Positions 54,787 to 62,545 of a stretch of 64,000 nt of DNA are shown in pieces. Under the pieces are notes generated by a model. It did not search any database. It saw only the letters and a program-made list of their open reading frames with translations, and was not told the DNA's origin. Origin of the DNA: DASYLJ01 sp964432595 (GTDB lineage: Bacteria; Desulfobacterota; Binatia; DP-6); NCBI GenBank assembly GCA_964432595.1, contig CAYSOF010000031.1, positions 4,887-68,886 of the forward strand, in the 5' to 3' direction. A program made the translations under genes and the position numbers. The stretch's first letter is position 1, and the number at the start of each line of letters is the position of its first letter.

Positions 54787-55576
54787 CGCCGTCACCTCGG
54801 GCGTGACCGGGCGCACCGGCGCCGCCCTGCTCTTCGTCCTGCAGGTCCTGGGGGAAGCGACGCTCCTCTTCATGGCGACGCTACGGTCGATCCGTTTCGC
54901 TGCCCCTGACCGGCGGCGGCTCGTCGTGCAGCTCGTGCGCCTCGGCACCGACACGCTCGGCATCGCGGCGATCCTGTCGCTGTTCGTCGGGATGGTGCTC
55001 GTCGTGCAGGCGGCCGATCAGCTGCGCGAGGTGAGCCAGAGCGTCCTCGGGCCGCTGGTCGGCCTGTCGATGACGAAGGAGATGGGCCCGGTGATGATGG
55101 GCTTCCTCCTCGCCGGCCGGGCGGGCTCGGCGATGGCCGCCGAGCTGGGCTCGATGGCCGTCTACGACGAGATCAGCGCGCTCCGCACGATGGACATCGA
55201 CCCGGTCCGCTTCCTCGTCGTGCCGCGCTTCCTCGCAGCGACGCTCGCCCTGCCCGTCCTGGTCGTCTACGCCGACGTCGTCGGCATCGCCGGCGGCGCG
55301 CTCGTCGTCTTCCTCGACCCGGCCGTGACGATCTCGGTGGAGGAGTACCTGACGCGGATGCTCGAGTGGGTGCACCTCTCAGACGTCCTGGTCGGCCTCG
55401 TGAAGGGCGCGGTCTTCGGGATGATCGCGGCGATCGTGCCCTGCACGTTCGGGCTCCGCACCCGCGGCGGCGCCGAGGGCATCGCGGTCGCGACGACCGC
55501 GGCGGTCGTCTGGAGCTTCGTGCTGATCCTGGTGCTCGACTTCGTGATCGTGCGCCTGGCGTTCGGGCTCGCATGA
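54776..55576 (+). CDS. mlaE: MlaE-type ABC permease
   Basis: The 266-residue integral membrane protein has five to six helices and the MlaE signature GPVMMGFLLAGRAGSAMAAELGSM with MDIDPVRFLVVPRFLA. It forms the inner-membrane channel of the MCE lipid transporter, moving phospholipids between inner and outer membrane with MlaF and MlaD. ATG 54776 overlaps the previous stop by 11 bp, and its own stop overlaps mlaF (ATGA). Confidence 0.9.
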   Translation: MSTDAVTSGVTGRTGAALLFVLQVLGEATLLFMATLRSIRFAAPDRRRLVVQLVRLGTDTLGIAAILSLFVGMVLVVQAADQLREVSQSVLGPLVGLSMTKEMGPVMMGFLLAGRAGSAMAAELGSMAVYDEISALRTMDIDPVRFLVVPRFLAATLALPVLVVYADVVGIAGGALVVFLDPAVTISVEEYLTRMLEWVHLSDVLVGLVKGAVFGMIAAIVPCTFGLRTRGGAEGIAVATTAAVVWSFVLILVLDFVIVRLAFGLA

Positions 55577-56319
55577 GCGGCGTCGACGTCACGCTGGCCG
55601 GCGTCCGCAAGCGCTACGGCGGCGCCAGGGTCCTCGACGGGGTCGACCTCGCGGTCCGCGCGGGCGAGCTGCTCGCCGTGGTCGGCCGGAGCGGCCAGGG
55701 CAAGTCGGTGCTGCTGCGGCAGATCGTCGGCCTGGAGACGCCCGACGCGGGCACGATCGAGGTCGGGGGCATGCCGCTCGCGCGCTACCGGGCGCTGCCG
55801 CCGGAAGCGAAGCCGTTCCGCATCGCGATGGTCTTCCAGAACGCGGCGCTCCTGGCGTCGCTCACCGTCGCGCAGAACGTGGCGCTGCGGCTGGAGGAGC
55901 ACGGCGTGGCGCCACGTCGCGAGATCCGGGCGACCGTCGAGCACGCGCTCGAGCAGGTGGAGATGGCGGGCACCGGGGAGAAGCTGCCCGGCGAGCTGTC
56001 CGGCGGCATGCGGAAGCGCGCGGCGATCGCCCGCGCGCTCGCCGTCGATCCCGAGCTGATCCTGTACGACGAGCCGACCGCCGACCTCGACCCGCTGCTG
56101 ACGGAGCAGATCGGCGGGCTGATCGCCCGCATCCGCGCCACGCGCGGCAGCACGCAGATCGTCGTGACCCACAACCTGGCCCTGGCGCGCGCCATCGCCG
56201 ACCGCATCGCGGTGCTGGCCGAGGGCCGCATCGTCGAGCTCGTCACGCCGGACGCCCTGATGCAGAGCCGGCACCCCCTGACGCGCGAGTTCCTCCGCGC
56301 CTCGGGCCTCGGTATGTAG
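55573..56319 (+). CDS. mlaF: MlaF-type ABC ATPase
   Basis: The 248-residue ATPase has Walker A VVGRSGQGKSVLL, the ABC signature LSGGMRKRAAIARAL and Walker B LILYDEPTADLDPL with a following H-loop (VVTHNLALA). It powers the lipid transporter. A start overlap with mlaE (ATGA) indicates translational coupling. Confidence 0.95.
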   Translation: MSGVDVTLAGVRKRYGGARVLDGVDLAVRAGELLAVVGRSGQGKSVLLRQIVGLETPDAGTIEVGGMPLARYRALPPEAKPFRIAMVFQNAALLASLTVAQNVALRLEEHGVAPRREIRATVEHALEQVEMAGTGEKLPGELSGGMRKRAAIARALAVDPELILYDEPTADLDPLLTEQIGGLIARIRATRGSTQIVVTHNLALARAIADRIAVLAEGRIVELVTPDALMQSRHPLTREFLRASGLGM

Positions 56320-56327
56320 GAGGCGGC

Positions 56328-57299
56328 ATGCTGACCAACGAGCAGCGGATCGGGCTCTTCTTCCTGGTCGGTCTCGGCCTGCTGGTCGCGGCGATCGAGC
56401 TGACGCTCGGCCTCGGCGTCTTCGAGCGGCGCTACACGCTGTACGCCGACTTCGCCGACGTGCAGGGCCTCGATCGCGGCGCCGACGTCCGGCTGGCCGG
56501 TCTCCGCGCCGGACGCGTCACCGATCTCCGCATCGACGGCGACCGGGTCCGGGTCGAGATGGCCGTCGACGGCGAGTACACGGTCCGTCGCGACGCCGTG
56601 GCACGGCTGGACTTCCGCGCGCTCAGCGGTGAGCGTTTCGTCTCCTTGTCGCTCGGCACGCCGACGGCCCCTGCCGCCGAGCCCGGCGACGTCCTCCTTG
56701 GCGAGACGCCTGCCAGTTTCGCCGAGGCCGTCGACCAGCTGGCGTCGGTGGCGCAGTCGATGAGCACGCTGGCCGACACGCTGACCACCGACGCCGGCCG
56801 TCTGCTGACGACGCTCTCCGACCTCGTCGAGGAGAACCGCACGGCGCTGGGCACGATGGCGGAGCGCGTGGCGTCGATCACCGAGAAGCTCGACGAGGGC
56901 ACGGGCACGCTCGGCAAGCTGCTGAACGACCCGCACCTCTACGCCGACGTGACGGCGACGATGACCGACGTCCGCGAGAGCGTGCAGGACCTGGGCGCGC
57001 TGGCGTCGAACCTGCGCGACGGCCACGGGTTGCTGGGCCGCATGATGAGCGCGGACGACGGCGGCCTGTCGGCACAGGTCCAGGAGACCCTCGACAGCCT
57101 CGCCGTCACGGCCGCGAACGCCCAGGACATCACCGACGGCCTCCGCAACGGCGACGGCACCCTCGGCAAGGCGCTGGCCGACGACACGCTCTATGACCAG
57201 TCGCTCGACACGCTGCGGACGGCCGGGCGGGCGGCGCAGTCGGTCGAGGACCAGGCGCCTATCAGCATCCTCGGGACCATCGTCACGAGCCTCTTCTGA
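56328..57299 (+). CDS. mlaD: MlaD-type MCE substrate-binding protein
   Basis: The 323-residue protein has one N-terminal transmembrane helix (IGLFFLVGLGLLVAAIELTLGL) and an MCE domain (about 35-115) with YTLYADFADVQGLDRGADVRL. A long helical C-terminus (DQLASVAQSMSTLADTLTT, EENRTALGTMAERVASIT) is rich in Ala, Leu and Thr and may form a needle-like tube. It binds lipids in the periplasm. It starts 8 bp after mlaF. MlaC and MlaB are not in the window. Confidence 0.9.
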   Translation: MLTNEQRIGLFFLVGLGLLVAAIELTLGLGVFERRYTLYADFADVQGLDRGADVRLAGLRAGRVTDLRIDGDRVRVEMAVDGEYTVRRDAVARLDFRALSGERFVSLSLGTPTAPAAEPGDVLLGETPASFAEAVDQLASVAQSMSTLADTLTTDAGRLLTTLSDLVEENRTALGTMAERVASITEKLDEGTGTLGKLLNDPHLYADVTATMTDVRESVQDLGALASNLRDGHGLLGRMMSADDGGLSAQVQETLDSLAVTAANAQDITDGLRNGDGTLGKALADDTLYDQSLDTLRTAGRAAQSVEDQAPISILGTIVTSLF

Positions 57300-57313
57300 G
57301 GCGACGCTGCGCG

Positions 57314-57331
57314 GCGCTCGACCGCGAGCGC
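57314..57331. terminator. Hairpin between convergent mlaD and acyl-carrier-protein genes
   Basis: GCGCTCG-ACCG-CGAGCGC forms a 7-bp stem between the two convergent stops (57299 and 57338). Confidence 0.45.
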
Positions 57332-57337
57332 AGCGGC

Positions 57338-57904
57338 TCAGGAGCCCGTGCGAAATAGCCGAGCAGAGCGAGACGGAACAGCGCCCTCCCGGCGGATCTG
57401 CAGGTCGACCCCGCGCTCGCCCAGCGAGCCGAAGGCGTCGACGATGCGCGCGATCCCCGCCGACGTCGTCGACGCCTCGACGGTCACCTCGAGGCGAGTG
57501 CCACGGCCAGCATGCAGCGCGTCGTCGCGGATCGCGTCGGCCGTGTACGGGGTCAGCCAGTCCGAGCGCTCGAGCATCTGGCCGGGACCCGCGTTCGGCG
57601 GGATGATCTTGGCGCAGACGTGCACGGGCTCGTCGATCGCGAGCCGTGGCTGCGTGCGGCGCCGGTCGCGCGCCAGCTGCAGGGTCGCCTCGACCAGGTC
57701 GCCGACGGTGCGGACGTCGTCCAGCAGGCTCTCCGGGACCGAGATACCCAGGTCGTCCTCGAGGGCCACCGACACCTCCACCATGTCCAGCGAGTCGGCC
57801 GCGAGGTCGTCGCGCAGCGACACGTGGGACGCGAGGTCCTCCTCCGTCACCCCCAGGTGATCGGCGATCAGCCGGCGAACGCGTTGCGCCACGACGTCAT
57901 GCAT
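57338..57904 (-). CDS. Acyl carrier protein with an extra C-terminal domain
   Basis: Residues 1-78 form a standard acyl carrier protein with the 4'-phosphopantetheine Ser38 in LAADSLDMVEVSVALEDDLG. A further domain of about 105 residues (DEPVHVCAKIIPPNAGPGQM..., beta-alpha pattern with GTRLEVTVEASTTSAGIARIV) replaces the usual short tail; it has no known match that I can name. The start is supported by GAGGAG 7 bp upstream. The acyl load and partner enzymes are unknown. Its neighbours are mlaD (convergent) and an SDR of the CoA operon. Confidence 0.75.
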   Translation of the reverse strand: MHDVVAQRVRRLIADHLGVTEEDLASHVSLRDDLAADSLDMVEVSVALEDDLGISVPESLLDDVRTVGDLVEATLQLARDRRRTQPRLAIDEPVHVCAKIIPPNAGPGQMLERSDWLTPYTADAIRDDALHAGRGTRLEVTVEASTTSAGIARIVDAFGSLGERGVDLQIRREGAVPSRSARLFRTGS

Positions 57905-58335
57905 CCAGGGTCTCCTCGCTCGCAGTCAGGGGACTCGGGTCGCTTCGTATCGCCGACCACCGCGCGACCAGGCTCGGGCCGTCGGGGCACCGCCGACCGC
58001 ATCGGGGACGTGTGCAGACACGACGTCCAGGGCACATCCGGAGACATACCCCCGTGCGTCCAACGGCTTCCGGTCGCGCGGTGACCGGCGAATGGAAAGC
58101 GTGTGCGTCATAGCGTTCCGGGCTCTTTTGCAGGACGCGTGCCCACCGCACATTCGTGGACGCATGACTATCGCGGCTCGGCCGGGCCGGCCGTTGCGCC
58201 CGTGAGTTCGCGGGGTTGTCAGCCGGCGGGCATCATCCGCCACGGCGCCCGCCGCGACGCGTCGCAGCGACGGACCGTACACGGTTGGCCGGCACCGTCA
58301 TCGGCGTCGTCACTACCGACGCCGTGCTGACGCTA
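57905..58335. other. Long intergenic region without a convincing gene
   Basis: The gap of about 430 bp between the ACP start and the SDR stop has frames on both strands, but none has homology-like composition, a ribosome site or a signal peptide. It probably contains the promoter of the ACP gene on the minus strand. Confidence 0.5.
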
Positions 58336-58357
58336 CCGGCTAGCCGCGGCTAGCCGG
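58336..58357. terminator. Perfect inverted repeat spanning the SDR stop codon
   Basis: CCGGCTAGCC and GGCTAGCCGG (10-bp arms, 2-nt spacer) overlap the TAG of the last gene of the CoA operon at 58350-58352. A cruciform, hairpin terminator or protein-binding site are possible. Confidence 0.4.
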
Positions 58358-59093
58358 CCATCGTCAGGCCGCCGGACACGCTCAGCACCTGGCCGGTGAC
58401 GTAGCCCGCGGCATCGGAAGCAAGAAAGCAGACCGCGCCGACGATGTCCTCGGGCTGGCCGAGCCGCCCGAGCGGGATCGCCCGCCGCATGCCGGCGAGG
58501 ACCTTCTCGCCGGCGCCCGCCATCACCTCGGCGAGCAGCGCGGTCTCCGTCGGGCCCGGGCAGACGACGTTGACGGTGATCCCGTCCTTGGCGACTTCCC
58601 GGGCGAGCGCCTTCGAGAACCCGATGATTGCCGCCTTGCAGCCCGAGTAGACCGCCTCGCCGGAGCTGCCGACGCGCCCGGCGTCCGAGGCGATGCTGAC
58701 GATGCGACCGCCGCCCCGCCCCGTCATGCGCTCCAGCACCGCCCGGCTCGTGTTGAGCGCGCCCTTGTAGTTGATGGCGATCAGCCGGTCCCACAGCGCG
58801 GGATCGCCATCGAGGAAGCGGTCGAGCTTGTCCCAGCCGGCGTTGTTGACGAGGACGCCGATCGGCCCGAGCGCAGTCTCGACCTCGGCGACGGCCGCCC
58901 GCATGGCCGTCAGATCCGTGACGTCGGCACGGACGCCGACGGCGCGCCCGCCCGCAGCGACGATCTCGTCCGGGACGGTCGTCGGGTCCAGGTCGAGCAC
59001 GCCGACCGCGTAGCCGTCACGGGCGAGTCCGAGCGCGAGCGCGCGCCCGATGCCTCGCCCGCTCCCGGTCACCACCGCGACGCGGTCACCCAT
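58350..59093 (-). CDS. Short-chain dehydrogenase of the acyl-CoA operon
   Basis: The 247-residue SDR has VTGSGRGIGRALALGLA, LVNNAGWDKLDRF, Ser in RIVSIASDAGRV and YSGCKAAIIGFSKALA (Tyr and Lys). GRLGQPEDIVGAVCFLAS and VTGQVLSVSGGLTM fit FabG-like 3-hydroxyacyl-CoA or 3-hydroxyacyl-ACP reductases. The operon context suggests 3-hydroxyacyl-CoA dehydrogenase activity. It begins 1 bp after the MaoC gene stop. Confidence 0.85.
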   Translation of the reverse strand: MGDRVAVVTGSGRGIGRALALGLARDGYAVGVLDLDPTTVPDEIVAAGGRAVGVRADVTDLTAMRAAVAEVETALGPIGVLVNNAGWDKLDRFLDGDPALWDRLIAINYKGALNTSRAVLERMTGRGGGRIVSIASDAGRVGSSGEAVYSGCKAAIIGFSKALAREVAKDGITVNVVCPGPTETALLAEVMAGAGEKVLAGMRRAIPLGRLGQPEDIVGAVCFLASDAAGYVTGQVLSVSGGLTMAG

Positions 59094-59094
59094 C

Positions 59095-59502
59095 TCAGGG
59101 AACGACGGCGGTGAACGAGCCCATCACCGCGGCTTCGCCCTTCTGCGTGGTCGCGACCACCTCGCCGTCGATGCGGGTCTCGCCGTTCTCCTCGTAGCGC
59201 TTCGTCACCTTGCCTGTGCACGTGATCGTGTCGCCCGGCCAGACGCGCGTGGCGAACCGCACCTTGTACCGCCGCAGGTTGGCGACGCCGACGTAGTCGG
59301 TCACGCAGCGGCCGACGAAGCCCGCCGTCAGCATGCCGTGGCCGAAGACCGTCGGATTACCGGCCGAGCGCGCGAAGCCCTCGTCGTGATGGATCGGGTT
59401 GAAGTCGCCCGAGGCGCCGGCGTAGCGGACCAGATCGGTGCGCGTCAGGTCCTCGATGACGACGGCGGGCAGCGTCTCGCCTTCGGTGTATGCGAATCCC
59501 AT
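59095..59502 (-). CDS. MaoC-like enoyl-CoA hydratase
   Basis: The 135-residue hot-dog protein has the R-hydratase motif GDFNPIHHDEGFARSAGNP with the catalytic Asp and His, and FGHGMLTAGFVGRCVTDY. It should hydrate enoyl-CoA. It pairs with the adjacent FAS1-like hot-dog gene, a two-gene form known for steroid side-chain hydratases (ChsH-like). Confidence 0.85.
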   Translation of the reverse strand: MGFAYTEGETLPAVVIEDLTRTDLVRYAGASGDFNPIHHDEGFARSAGNPTVFGHGMLTAGFVGRCVTDYVGVANLRRYKVRFATRVWPGDTITCTGKVTKRYEENGETRIDGEVVATTQKGEAAVMGSFTAVVP

Positions 59503-59505
59503 CGT

Positions 59506-59952
59506 TCAGGCCTTCACCGCGTCGGCGGTCTCGATGGCGGTGTTGCGCATGTACGCGACGACCTCACCGCGCTGGTTCTTGAACTCCGTCTCGCCGATCA
59601 CGAAGGTCATCGTGCCGCCGCGCTTGCCCTGCTTCTCGAAGACCTCTTTCGTCCGCGAGCGGAACGTCAGCACGTCGCCGGCGCGGATGGGCGAGACGTA
59701 CTCGAAGTCCTGCTCCCCGTGGAGGAGCCGACGGTAGTCGAGCTTCACCGCGCTGCGCGTCTGGTCGAGGTCGCGCAGCCAGTGCGCGATCGTCATCAGG
59801 AACGTCGGCGGCGCGAGCGCGCCGGTCTCGTCCAGAAAGACGGGGTTCGGGTCCTTCACGGCGCGCGCGAACTCGCGGACCTTGCCCGTCTCCACGCGCA
59901 TCGTCGTCTCGGGGCCCCAGACGCCCAGGAGGCTACGGTCGATCTCGGCCAT
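59506..59952 (-). CDS. FAS1-like (MaoC N-terminal-type) hydratase subunit
   Basis: The 148-residue hot-dog protein starts MAEIDRSLLGVWGPETTMRVE and contains VREFARAVKDPNPVFLDE, FLMTIAHWLRDLDQTRSAVKL and GTMTFVIGETEFKNQRGEVVAYMRNTAI. This N-terminal-type MaoC domain lacks the full catalytic motif and normally dimerizes with a second hot-dog subunit, here the next gene. Start ATG 59952. Confidence 0.85.
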   Translation of the reverse strand: MAEIDRSLLGVWGPETTMRVETGKVREFARAVKDPNPVFLDETGALAPPTFLMTIAHWLRDLDQTRSAVKLDYRRLLHGEQDFEYVSPIRAGDVLTFRSRTKEVFEKQGKRGGTMTFVIGETEFKNQRGEVVAYMRNTAIETADAVKA

Positions 59953-59963
59953 CGCGCGTCTCC

Positions 59964-61103
59964 TCAGAGGTTGATGTGCTGCGCGACGAGCTCGCGGTTC
60001 CACGTGCCGTCGCCGAAGGTGACCTCGGAGCTCTTCGCACGCTTGAAGTAGATGTGCATGTCGTGCTCCCACGTGAAGCCGATGCCGCCGTGGATCTGGA
60101 TGCCCTCGCCCGCGGTGTGGCGGTACGCGTCGGAGCAGTAGGCCTTCGCCATCGCGGCGGCGAGCGGCGCCTCGGCGACGTCGTTCGCGACCGCCCAGGC
60201 GGCGTAGTACGTCACCGACTTCGAGCTCTCCACCTCGACCAGCATGTTGGCGCACTTGTGCTGGATCGCCTGGAAGCTGCCGATCGGCTTGCCGAACTGC
60301 TCGCGCACCTTCGCGTACTCGACGCTCATCTCGAGCACCTTCTGCGCCCCGCCGCACATCTCGGCGCAAAGGCCGACCTTGCCGCGGTCGGCAACACGAT
60401 CGAGCTGAGCCCAGCCGTTGCCGACGCTGCCGCCGAGGACACGGTCGGCGCCGACCTTCACGTCCTTGAACGTCACCTCGGTGAGCTTGCGCGTCTGGTC
60501 CATCGTCTTGAGCAGCGTGACGCCGACGCCGGGCGACTTCGCGTCGACGAGGAACAGGCTGATGCCGGCGGTGCCCTTCGATCCCGGCTCGCGCGCGGCG
60601 ACGATCAGTAGATCCGCGACGTGGCCGTCCGGCACGAAGAGCTTCGTACCGTTCAGGACGTAGCCGCCGCCGTCCTTCTTCGCCTCGAGCGCGATGCCGT
60701 CGGCGTCCCAGCGTCCTGACGGCTCGAGCTGCGCGAGCGTCACCTTGAGATCGCCGGTCGCGATCTTCGGCAGGTACTCCTGCTTCTGCGCGTCCGTGCC
60801 GGCATCGGCGATCGCGACGCCGCCGAGGATGACCGTCGAGAAGAACGGTCCCGGCAGCACCGCGCGCCCCATCTCCTCGAGCACGACGATCAGGTCGACG
60901 AAATCGAGGCCCGAGCCACCGTATTGCTCCGGCAGGACCAGCCCCATCCACCCCAGGTCGGCCATCTTCTTCCACTGCGCGTCGGTGAAGCCCGGATCGT
61001 CCTCCATCATCTTGCGGACGAAGGTCATGGGCGCTTCCTTCGTCAGGAAGTCGCGCGCCGAGGTGCGAAGCATCTCCTGTTCTTCACTGAAGCCGAAATC
61101 CAT
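59964..61103 (-). CDS. Acyl-CoA dehydrogenase
   Basis: The 379-residue flavoprotein has the family layout: MDFGFSEEQEMLRTSARDFL, GLVLPEQYGGSGLDFVDLIVVLEEMG, YVLNGTKLFVPDG, ADRVLGGSVGNGWAQL and the C-terminal GIQIHGGIGFTWEHDMHIYFKR. It should introduce the alpha-beta double bond into an acyl-CoA. It resembles heteromeric steroid- or branched-acyl dehydrogenases (FadE26/28-like), but partner and substrate are unknown. It starts 43 bp after the thiolase-fold gene. Confidence 0.9.
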   Translation of the reverse strand: MDFGFSEEQEMLRTSARDFLTKEAPMTFVRKMMEDDPGFTDAQWKKMADLGWMGLVLPEQYGGSGLDFVDLIVVLEEMGRAVLPGPFFSTVILGGVAIADAGTDAQKQEYLPKIATGDLKVTLAQLEPSGRWDADGIALEAKKDGGGYVLNGTKLFVPDGHVADLLIVAAREPGSKGTAGISLFLVDAKSPGVGVTLLKTMDQTRKLTEVTFKDVKVGADRVLGGSVGNGWAQLDRVADRGKVGLCAEMCGGAQKVLEMSVEYAKVREQFGKPIGSFQAIQHKCANMLVEVESSKSVTYYAAWAVANDVAEAPLAAAMAKAYCSDAYRHTAGEGIQIHGGIGFTWEHDMHIYFKRAKSSEVTFGDGTWNRELVAQHINL

Positions 61104-61146
61104 GGGCGTGATCCTCGTTTTCCCCGGCCCGGGCGCGGGCCGGTCG

Positions 61147-62538
61147 TTAGGCGGGTCGTGCTTTCCAGAAGTAGTTGTTGAAGCCGCCTCCCTCGTGGAG
61201 CCGGCGGAACGTCAGCTCGAGCGGCATGTCGAGCGCCACCTGCTCGGCGTCGCAGTCGGTCAGCTGCAGGTAGAGCCGGCCGCCGCCGTCGAGATCGACG
61301 ACCGCATGCGTCGTCGGCGGATCGGGGCTCTCGGCGACGTGATCGTGCGTGAAGGTGAACAGCGTCCCGCGCCGTCCGAGACGCACGTCGTCCAGACCGT
61401 CGCTTGCGCCGCACTCGATGCACGCGCGGTGCTTCGGGAACTGCACGACGCCGCAGCCGGCGCAGCGTCCGCCGTGGAGCGGCAGCAGCTCGCGGCGATC
61501 GCGGAAGTGGATCACCGGGGACGCCGCGTCGGTGCCGCCGGGGTCGCGGCGCATCAGGCGCCGGAAGCGCGCGTAGCGCCCGTACGACGGCAGCGTGCGC
61601 TTCGTCTCGATCTGGCGCGCCACCCCGGCGCCCGCGTGCACGGCGGTCCCCGTCGCCCGCAGCACGACGGCATCGGCGCCGTCGCCGTAGCCGAGGAGCA
61701 GGATGAGGTCGCCGGCCGCCGCCCGCTCCAAGGCCGCCGCGAGCAGCAGCAGAGGCTGCGCCGCCCCGGTGTCGCCGAGCTGCATCCAGAGGCCGTCCTG
61801 CAGCTGGCGCTTCGGGTCGATGCCGAGCGCCTTCGCGATGGCGAGCGGGGCGCGCGGCTGCGGCGTCGGAACGATCACGGTGGCCAGCTGCTCCGGGCCG
61901 ATCTTGGCGGCCACGAGGGCACCGCGCGCCGCCTCGACGAGGACGCGGCCGTAGCCCTGCTTCGTCTCGAACGCGCCGCCCGGCAGCCCGTGCGGGAACG
62001 CCTGCGCGGACGTGCGCCACGTCCCGAGGAACTCGTCGCTCACCGTCCGCGTGGCCAGGATCTCGGCGCCGCCCGCATCGGCCCCGACCACGACCGCGGC
62101 GGCCGCGTCGCCCCAGCTCTGCTCGCCGCTCGACTCGGGCTCGCCGAGGCGACAATCGGCCGCCGTGACGAGCACCCGCTGCGCGCCGCCCGCGACGGCG
62201 TCGACCGCGGCGAGCAACGCGGACGTTCCCGCGCGCAGGGACGCACCGACGTCCATCGTGCGCACCGTCGGCGGCAGGTCGAGCACCGCCGCGATGGTCG
62301 TGGCGGATTGCTTCTCGAGGTACGGCGACGTCGTGCTGGCGAACCAGATCGCGTCCGGCGCGCCCCCCGCGCCGTCCAGCGACAACGCGGCGTTGACCGC
62401 CATGGTGAGCGCGTCCTCGTCGTGGTTCGCCACCGCCTTCTCGCCGCCCATGGGGAACCCGCCCCACTCGCGCGCGATCACCTCGCGCGGCAGCCGCCAG
62501 CGCGGCACGTAGGCGGCGGTCGCGAGAATCCCGGGCAT
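61147..62538 (-). CDS. HMG-CoA synthase/KAS III-fold protein fused to a DUF35 zinc-ribbon OB domain
   Basis: The 463-residue fusion has an N-terminal thiolase-fold domain (ILATAAYVPRWRLPREVI, DVGASLRAGTSALLA at 97-110). Where HMG-CoA synthases have ACYGGTAAL, this chain has ASLRAGTSAL, so the canonical nucleophilic Cys is missing. Its C-terminal DUF35 domain has the zinc ribbon CAGCGVVQFPKHRACIECG and an OB fold. Such proteins support acyl-CoA condensation or retro-aldol cleavage in steroid-type pathways. The ATG at 62538 has GAGGGA 5 bp upstream. It lies 7 bp after the CoA transferase. Confidence 0.85.
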   Translation of the reverse strand: MPGILATAAYVPRWRLPREVIAREWGGFPMGGEKAVANHDEDALTMAVNAALSLDGAGGAPDAIWFASTTSPYLEKQSATTIAAVLDLPPTVRTMDVGASLRAGTSALLAAVDAVAGGAQRVLVTAADCRLGEPESSGEQSWGDAAAAVVVGADAGGAEILATRTVSDEFLGTWRTSAQAFPHGLPGGAFETKQGYGRVLVEAARGALVAAKIGPEQLATVIVPTPQPRAPLAIAKALGIDPKRQLQDGLWMQLGDTGAAQPLLLLAAALERAAAGDLILLLGYGDGADAVVLRATGTAVHAGAGVARQIETKRTLPSYGRYARFRRLMRRDPGGTDAASPVIHFRDRRELLPLHGGRCAGCGVVQFPKHRACIECGASDGLDDVRLGRRGTLFTFTHDHVAESPDPPTTHAVVDLDGGGRLYLQLTDCDAEQVALDMPLELTFRRLHEGGGFNNYFWKARPA

Positions 62539-62545
62539 CGGTCCC

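Noticed and set aside
57905..58335. Short frames of 75-190 codons in the intergenic region
   Set aside because: None has a ribosome site, a signal peptide or a recognisable fold, and the frames overlap one another on both strands.
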